From the NCBI GenBank assembly GCA_015499985.1, contig JAAAUF010000365.1, positions 8,015 through 37,124 of the forward strand: DNA of 29,110 nucleotides, in the 5' to 3' direction. The position numbers were made by a program, and so were the translations under genes. Origin of the DNA: Haplosporangium gracile (Eukaryota; Mortierellomycota; Mortierellomycetes; Mortierellales; Mortierellaceae). Shown here one piece after another: positions 21,323 to 29,110 of the stretch (position 1 is its first letter; every line of letters starts with the position of its first letter). Below the pieces are notes generated by a model. It made no database searches and was not told the DNA's origin. It saw only the letters and a program-made list of their open reading frames with translations.

Positions 21323-23987
21323 TCATACACAATCCTCAGGACCACGTTCAATGCCATGTCCTCTCTCTATAGGTCGCCCCATCGCTCGGCGCGTCACTCC
21401 CGTCACGCCAGTCATTCCAAGCTTGCCACTGTTGTACCGCCTTGGTTGTGCCTGCACAAGCCAATCGCCTCCCTCCTCATCCACCACTGCCTTGTTGGAC
21501 GTACTCAACAGCCCGCGGCTCGCTGAGGATGTCGACGAGGTTGATGTAGCTGTGATCTTGGAGTGGTGTCCAGACAGTCCATCGTTCGCCGATGTGCCCT
21601 TGTAGGCTGCAATAGGTGGTCGAGGTAATGTCGCAGGGGGCGCAGGTAAATTCAGGCGATGTGGTGCTTCCTGAGTTGACTGAGAAGAAGAGCTTGTACT
21701 CTGAGCTATGCTAGATCCTTCTGCGCCACCATTGCCAGTTCGACCCGAAACTAGAACTGACTCGCTTTGACCTCGACCAACGACTGATGGCCCCTCAAAG
21801 TGCGATCCACGCATCTCCTCTGCTCGGGGCTGTTGGTTGTTCTGGGTGTGTCGAGGAACAGTTCTAAGACTTCCTGAAGACGAATGATGTCTTTGTAAAC
21901 TCTCCTTGACAGGCTGAATAGTGCTCGACGGGTTGTCAGTGGAGGATGTAGATGAAGCGCTGGGATCCAATTGGCCTCTAGTGCCACCTCCAGAGCTAAT
22001 TCCTGTACTAGCAATCGTCTTGCTCCGGCCTAACAAGCTGGCACCCACACCGAAACGTCCTTCATCCGCACCAACACCATCATCTCGATCATTCTCTCCA
22101 GTCTGTCCTTTTTCCGCTTGGTCATCATCCTCAGTGTCCGAATCCGTGTCCGAGTCCGACGTCGCATCAGCAAAACTCTCGTTCCACTTCTTTTGCTGAC
22201 TCGACTCGTCTTCAGTTACCCGCAGTCGATCTTTTGTATCCTGGTCGACATTCAAAAGTCCGCTGCGTCGCTTAGGGTTCGCCCGGTACTCCTCAAACTG
22301 CTCGCGAATCTTGTTCGCCTCGTCCTGGGTAACAACTCTGGGCTTAGTCGGTTGAGCAGGCACAGATGCTATCGATTCCGTAATAGCAGAAGCAAAGCTG
22401 GGCATGGCATTCGAAGCGGAGCTAAGTCCCTGAGTCTCTCCAGCATTTGAAATCACAGGCGAGAAGGCCCTCTCAGACCAACCGGCAGCACCATGCTTGG
22501 ACGACGTCTTCTCCTCGATACGGACTTTCTCTCGCTGGACAACGTTAGAAAGCAGAGACGAATCTCCAAGTACCGCTGAGGAGAGCAACGGTGTATCTCC
22601 ATGCAAGTCTTCCAAAAACGACGTCGACGACGAAAGCAGCAGCAATCCAGCCTCGGACTGAGAAGGAAATCCGTTCTGCAACGAGTTGGAAGGCTGGCGC
22701 TGATGCATAATGGACGACGAAGATGAACGCTTCAAGTGCTGAGGAGCCCATGCTGGAGGACGAGGCTGGTGAGATCGGTGAGCGTTCGACTGCGAATTGT
22801 GATGCGGCGCGTAAGGTTGCTGGCTAGCGTGAGATAATCCTATGTCGCTGCCTCCGAAGGGACGCCCGGCGCCTTGTGGATGCTGCATAGAATGGTGCCG
22901 ACGAAGATGTGGTCCGCTGGAGAATTCCTGATCGACGTGTCCCTGATGTGGTCTCAGAGAACTCAAATCCTGAGCTGGGGTCTTCATCGACAGAGGTCGT
23001 CCCCCAGCGTAGTTGGACGAGAACGGATTCGTAGGTCCGAATTGGTCCTGCGCCTGGGCCTGTTGTCCACCGCCACCATATCTAAACTCGAATCCTCCAG
23101 ACATGGGTCTCGTAGTGATGATGTCGACGAGCTGGTATCCGTCCTGGCTGCTTTGGCTGCTGTGACGAGTATCGGTGGAATGACGGTATTGATGGCCATG
23201 AAGCTTGTTTTGCTGGTGCTGCTGCTTGAGCTGGTGAAGAGTCAGTCCAGAGTGTCGCTGGTCTTCCTTAACGTGCTGCTGCTGATGGTAGTAATCTCCG
23301 GACTGCAAATCGTCCGTCATCACTGGCGCTGGTTCTTGGCCAACGTGAGAAGGAATCAGGTCATATCCCTCTCCAAAGCTCACGGGAGCCTGCTGTTGCT
23401 GTAGCTGTTGTTGCTGTTGTTGGAGGTGAGGGTTTTGTTGTTGGTATTGGTTCAGAGGATCCTCCTGAATGTGTCGGTCATCATAGCCCGTCTGATAGGA
23501 GTCGCCGCCGTACGTCGTTTGGTTGGGGCCATGAGGCTGACCAAAGGATTGGAAGCCATGGACTTGGCTTTGGGCAAGATCTTGGGCAGAATCCTGCTGG
23601 TGAGGGTAGTATCCCCGTACAGACTCTTCCGAGTTGCGCGGCATCTGAATCAAGTACTCGTCCGAGAGCTGACGAACACGTTCAGTACGCTGGATGTCGG
23701 TGTCGTGAAAGTGATTCCGACGAGGTTGCAGTTGAGGTTCCTCCTGCTGGGCTGGCACCGGGTATGGATCGACCTCGTGCTGGTGAGAGGACGACTGCCC
23801 AAAGTCGTACTGTGAGCCTTGTGTATCCACCGTTCGGCCGACTTGCTCGACATATTGCTTTGCTTGATCCTCGTGATGACGCCGGGGTTGATCCTGGACG
23901 CCGTAATCATGACCACCTTGCTGTGAATAGCTATTCATCTGAAGCGCTGCCGACTCTTCCATCTGCACTTGGTGGGACATGTACAAG

Positions 23988-24023
<36 letters not shown>

Positions 24024-27000
24024 ATGAACTGCTGTTGCTGGATAGATTCGACAGCAACACCCATGTTGTTGACAAGGTTCGTCAGCATATCATGCTTCTG
24101 TCTCAACAGCAGCGCCTCCTGATAAAACTGGTCACGCTCGGATGACAACGAGGCAATCTGGTCCCGAAGAGTTGCGACCAAGAGCGCATCACCGGAAGAA
24201 TTTGAAGTGCCGCTTCCCCGTACTTGGTGTTGTTGCTGCTGTTGTTGACCAGAGTGCCAGTTCGCGAGGCTTTGCTGCTGCTGGTAATCAGGATAGTCGG
24301 AATCTCCATCAAAAGCAGAGTTGCCCTCGCCGTACGGCTGACCATAGACCTGGTCACGACTTCCTTGGCTTCTCTGAGACACCCGTCCGCTCGTCCTGCC
24401 ATCGTGGCGCATACGGTCGCTCTGGCAATAAAGATAGTCCTCTTCGTTAAAGTTCCTGGCTTGCTCCGACCCCATCTCCTCCATAATATGCTCCTTTGAA
24501 GGACTGTCAGTCGTGACAGGCGTGATCACGCTACGGGTCGTAGTTATTGGTTCTGGGGCGATGGAGGTAATGGCGATATTTTCGAAGGCATCGCCCATGC
24601 TCTCCCGAGATGCATATCGGCTCATCTGCTTGGACCGTGGTCGTCGGGCATTCCGAGGAGGTGGGATGGGCGGAGGGTTGTTTGTTCTGCTCTGGCTTGG
24701 CTGTGAATGCATAGGAACAGTGTGTGTCGGAGGAATACTAGGCTGACTCATTGCCATATGAACTGCCTTGGTCCTAGGAGACGCTGGTCGTTCCGGTACT
24801 GTTGATCGCAATCCTGAGGAGATGACTTCCACAACCAAGGGCGATCCTCCACTGCTGTTCCTCGAAGCTGTACTCTCGTCGTAGCTGGTGTCAGAACTGT
24901 CCTCTCGAGGCGCCTTTTCGCTCAGCAAACGTCCCCAAGCCGACATTGATTGCTCGGTTTCGGGAGACACCTCCTCCTTGTAACGTGAGTAGTCAATGGC
25001 GTTGCCAGACGCGATAGCTCCACTGTCTGACGTGCTGTTCATCAATGTATCCGATTCCTGAACTCGTGCATCTACTGTTGACTGGGTCACCGGTTTGGCG
25101 TTTAGTGGCGAGGTGACGGGTGACACAATCGACATGCGATCCGCAAACGGACCTCCGGAACCTGGCTGTGGCTTGGAAATGCCCAGTGCAGAAGGCGACG
25201 CCTTATCTAACTTTGGTGGTTCTGCTGGCTCAGAAAGCTTTCTGGGGGGAACCTGGGGCTTGGAGAAGCTCTCGAGGACAGGTCGGGGCGAGAGACGGAC
25301 AGCGTTCCTGGACGCGACGACGCCAGCAGGGTGAACCTGAATCTGCAAAGGTTCCCGATGTTCGTTCATGCCACTATTTTTGACGCCGCTAAACACGGGA
25401 CTAGTGAGAATCTGAGAACGGGTTCGCTGGTGACGCCTGGGAGATGTCGAGGCAGCAGGGTTGAACTGGGGCAAAGGCGGACCCTGAAGGAACGACGTAC
25501 GGTCGTAGGATGCCTTGGATGGATGAGTGCTAATGATTTCTTCCTCCTCGTCGCTGGAGCTGGTTTCGTCTTTCTTATCGTCGTCGCTGTCAGAACTCTC
25601 CCGATCATCCTGCACGTTATAGAGGTTCGGATCGTCTTGCTGAACTACCGCCAAAGAGTCCCCTTCCGACGCAGCATACATGGGGACGTGTTCCTGAACA
25701 TAGCCAGACTCGGAAACACGTGGCTCATCCTGAGAAGCTCTCTCCTCTCCTGGAAAGGCTCCAGGCAGCACAAACGAACGACGCTTCATATCTTTTGACT
25801 GGCCATCAGTAGACAGACTGATCTCTCCGTTGGACTCAAAATCGGAGAACAGATCGGCGCGGATCGGTGTCAATGGACTCGACGAACCCAGTAAGCCATC
25901 CGACTTAGGTTGGGGCCAATCCGGCATAACATCCGCAGGACTGCCAGTCTCAGTGGCTGTCGACGATGTCGTGTCGTTCCTGGATTTGAAAATCATCTTC
26001 ATAAGCGACTGTCGAGATCCTTGAAGAGACCAAGTTGAGCCAGAGGCGGCAGCTCCTGTCAGGTACGACAATGGCGATAATGATGGTGAGGGCGATGACT
26101 TGGGTGTGCCGCCTAGTGCCGAAGGATGACTCCTCGATGATGTTGAAGATGTGACCGAGGGAGAGGTTGCTGACAAGGCGTGCGAGTCAGTGAATGGATC
26201 CTCTTCTTCCAAGTCGTCGCCAATTTGAACTTGAGCCTCCGCAACAACTATCCTCTCCCTAGGAACTTGGGCCTTGATGGACAACGCCGCGGGAGCAGGA
26301 AGACTTGGTGATCTCTGAGCTGCTTCGGTTTCCGGAGCATTCGACTCGGCATCAACAAATTCGCTTTCCTCGTTGGTCGATGCGGAATCTTCTGTGACAA
26401 TCTCTCTAGATGCAATGGACGCCCTACTCTCGCTCTCCGGCGGGATATCAGTCGTCTCAAGGCTACCGTCGTCGCTCTCATCAGCACTGCTGTCGCTATC
26501 CAGTGGAGGTGCCTCCGTCCGTTTGTTGTTGAGCGCTCTTGACAGTGTCCAGAAGATACCACTCTCCCACTGCGGTAAAATTCCTGGAAGTGTCCGAGAA
26601 CGGTCGTGGCGTACAACGTTAACCGCTGAGATATCGTCCACAGGGGTGGCTGAATCTGCTCTCGAGTCATCCTGTGACACCTCACTCTGAGCTGGGCTTT
26701 GTTGCGATGACGCCGCTTCCGATCCTAAAATATTGGAAGACATGTCAGAAAGACTCTTTTCGGAGCGAGGAGAGACGGGTGAGCTGGCTGTTGACGAAGT
26801 GCTGGGCTGCTGCGAGTGTTGAGAGGGAGTAGTCAGCGGGCCTAGAGACTGTGTCGATCCATTGTTCCTGACAAGGGAATCGGCGATGGCCGGTCGTGAC
26901 TCTGTCTTGCCTATCAGACGAACGTTTTGAACAAGGATGTCAGTCTCCTAGAGCAGCGATTTAAGTCAGCAAGACCAATTAACGACATGTCAAGAAAAAA

Positions 27001-28957
27001 TACCCACCATTCCCAAACAAGGATGCCCAAAGAGACTGGCGCTTGGGAGTCTGAGCAATTGAATCCACCTTTGCAGTGGACTCAACTGTTGATGTAGATA
27101 CCGTAGGAGCGATGGATGTCAAAGACTTGATCTGACGTGATCTCCGCTTCTTGTCAATGGAGAGCCTTGTCAGCTTTTCCAAACTTTTTCGGACCTTCCG
27201 CTGACGCGACTTTTTGCTCCTGTCGTGGCCCTTTCCTGGAGTAGATTCGTCCTCGTCTGCATCGTCGTCGTCTTCTCCTCCTTCTGGATAAACGTCTTGT
27301 CCGATATGATCAGTGTTCTCCTGGCGCTCCGCTGTCGTCTTTTTGTAGACCTCTGGTAAAGCAGTCACTGGCTGGGGTATTTGAGTGTCCACAGTTGTCG
27401 CCAGAAGAGATTTGGAGGAAAGTTGTCCTGAGGAAAGGAGAGGAGGGCGGGGTTGACCTGCTGCATCGGTTGGGGGTCGAACGGATGACAATCCTGACTG
27501 GCGTTGTTGCCTCGGTTGGTGACTCTGCTGCGGTGCCTGGAGTGCAGGAAAGAGCGAATCGCGAGGTCTGGGGGACGGTGTTCCTGGATTCGCTACTGCG
27601 CCAGATGCCTGTCCTACCTTTGGCCGAGGAGCAGTATCGAACAATGGAAGCGAAGGGGAGGAAGTAGATATTGATGAGGAAGAACTTCCCGACACTGTTG
27701 CAGGCGTCGTAGTCGTCAAAGTTGAAGGAGGGCGTGCCAAGGGGCGTGCATGAATTCCGTGTGCTCTAGCAGGAGGCAGTGTTGGGGGGGCAGGACGCGG
27801 CTTTGGTGCTGGAGCTGCGGTTGTCGCGGGTGAGAATGTTACAGGAATCGAAGGCGATGCAGCAGAGGCTACGGGTGGTGGCAGTGGTGAACGAGGTGAC
27901 GAAGGTGACAAAGGTGAAGCAAGGGGCGAGCTTGCCCTCGCTGGGTCTTGTCCTGGTGACATTCCTGGTCCATGTCTAAGTCCTTGTCCGCTTCCTGAGC
28001 CGGGTATGTTGACGGGACGAGTAGGGGGCCTTGGACTCGGGCTCAACTGGGTCTAATTGGTATTGGAAAAAGGAAAAATAAAAAAGACAGCGTTGAGTAC
28101 AAATAGTGACATTATATCAATGAATGGTATATAAAGAATGTTTTCTATCCGGTGCATGCTGTTCTTTTTCGTTTCTTTTGTGTCCTTTGTTCCGTTTGTT
28201 TATCCTTGTTCCGCCATGAGGACGAGAAGCCTCAATGACTATTGCAACCCATCCATATCTACTTCTCAACTGAGCTGAAACTGCACTCCTGAGGATCTCG
28301 TGCTTTTGCTTTTGCTCTTACTCTTGGAGGGAGCTCTGATGATGTTGTCTTGGCAAGAACGCCAATGGCCCCATGAATACTATTGCTGCCACCACCATTT
28401 CCTCCTCCTCCTCCTCCTCCTGCTGCACCTGCACCTCCGTTACTTTGTTGGGGTTGTGGGGGCAAAGTCGGCTGCTGCGGTGAGGATAGTGGCTTTAAGG
28501 TCTGTGGGCTCTGTTGTGGTATAGGTTGTTGTAGCTTCTTAGGCGCCTGAAATTGTTGTGGTTGTTGTTGTTGCTGTTGTTGTGGCAGCTGTGGTAATTG
28601 TGGCTGTGATGGTAGCTGTTGCTGCTGCTGCTGTGAATGCGGGACAGGTTGTTGCGAGGGTTGGACCATAGAGGGAGGATCGTTTGTGGTGCCCGATCGA
28701 GGTCGAGGAACAAGGCGCTTGGGATCAGCCGATGGAATAGGCGACGAGATGTGTGAAGGTTGTTGTTGTTGTTGTTGTTGTTGGCTGGCGCGGGTATATG
28801 GCGAGGCAGGGAACTGATTTTGTTGTTGCTGAGATGCTTGACGCGGTAAGGGCTGAGTGGGTCTATGAAACGCGGGTGAGATGGCTGCGATGACAGCTGG
28901 GTCTGTAGGCTTGGTAGTAGTGATGGAGGCGTTCAGCTGGGGGGTGTTAACAGCCAT
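21323..28957 (-). CDS. Giant Gln/Ser-rich, mostly disordered protein (about 2,420 residues)
   Basis: My model has three exons, 28957-28322, 28046-27008 and 26910-21323. The first join (GTAAGA donor after 28322, CCCAG acceptor) is in phase 0. The second needs the acceptor at 26912-26911 to stay open. An upstream in-frame TGA and the first ATG set the start. Residues 1-212 are Gln/Pro-rich with poly-Gln and a poly-Gly block. Residues 213-560 are Pro/Ser-rich, ending in a basic patch (SKKSRQRKVRKSLEKL). The third exon is Ser/Thr/Asp/Glu-rich, then Gln/His-rich. The only clear folded element is a helix, probably a coiled coil, at about 1460-1515 (LVATLRDQIASLSSERDQF), followed by pure poly-Gln. 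A conserved-looking block TQDEANKIREQFEEYRAN lies near the C-terminal part. I recognise no catalytic domain. A scaffold, polarity or RNA-granule role would be guesswork. The exon-2/3 boundary could also separate two genes. Confidence 0.75.
23990..24035 (-). repeat. CAG/CAA repeat encoding the longest poly-Gln tract
   Basis: CTG/TTG triplets on the plus strand encode two adjacent Gln runs, separated by Phe-Met, just after the predicted coiled coil of the giant protein. Further Gln tracts lie near 23390-23430, 24230-24285 and 28560-28780. Confidence 0.8.
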
Positions 28958-29110
28958 GTTCGCACGTCATCCGCTTGATGTGGGGAGTGGATAGAAGGAC
29001 GCCTTTTTTTCTCCGAAACAAAAGGTCGATTTGGAGGAGATGAGGAAAAAGATGATGAGGACGAAAAAAAAAGCAAAGGAAGGATGACGAACGATGACAA
29101 AGAGGGTGGC
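28958..29110 (-). promoter_or_regulatory. Upstream region of the giant Q-rich gene
   Basis: On the gene's sense strand this is pyrimidine-rich (TTTTTTTCGTCC-like stretches), consistent with a fungal promoter or leader. It is cut by the window end. Confidence 0.4.

Noticed and set aside
22874..23404. 176-codon plus-strand frame, Leu/Val-rich, and similar frames at 23408-23815
   Set aside because: Antisense of CAG/CAA-rich coding DNA (CTG/TTG reads as Leu); no initiation context or domain.

Overview
The window looks like nuclear DNA of an early-diverging fungus, most likely Mucoromycota and perhaps Mortierellomycotina. That placement is inference from gene content and style, not from a search. 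The genes are eukaryotic, with short introns (mostly about 70-280 nt, GT..AG, often a CTAAC/CTAAT-like branch point), CT-rich upstream regions, AATAAA signals and long Ser/Thr/Gln/Pro-rich disordered proteins. I see no tRNA, rRNA, CRISPR array, intact transposon or prokaryotic operon structure.

Layout: (1) 58-3723 (+), a protein with a Ser/Thr-rich basic N-terminus, a long coiled coil and an SH3BGR-like thioredoxin-fold domain. (2) 4104-5943 (+), the ER Qa-SNARE syntaxin-18/Ufe1, whose six exons can be read exactly. (3) 5944-6967, a mostly non-coding gap with microsatellites, holding a likely unassigned coding exon on the minus strand (6458-6660). (4) 6968-11164 (-), a Sad1/UNC-84 (SUN) domain nuclear-envelope protein, whose real start lies 89 codons upstream of the longest ORF. 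(5) 11165-11752, a shared divergent promoter. (6) 11753-14006 (+), a Cmr1/WDR76-type WD40 protein. (7) 14137-16816 (-), a secreted, probably GPI-anchored pepsin-like aspartic protease in seven exons; its signal-peptide exon is separated from the rest by a 727-nt intron. (8) 16817-18376, a gene-poor stretch with weak minus-strand coding hints. (9) 18377-21248 (+), a broken gene: an intact exon architecture carrying at least three frameshifts and two stop codons, with a possible PD-(D/E)XK-like region. (10) 21323-28957 (-), a giant Gln/Ser-rich, mostly disordered protein of about 2,420 residues.

The genes do not form a pathway. Three relate to cell membranes or the nucleus (ER SNARE, nuclear-envelope SUN protein, chromatin/DNA-damage WD40 protein), and one is a cell-surface protease. 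The most unusual items are the decaying multi-exon gene, the giant Q-rich protein with a truncating alternative splice acceptor, and the orphan exon next to the SUN gene. All exon joins were made by eye from splice signals and reading phase.
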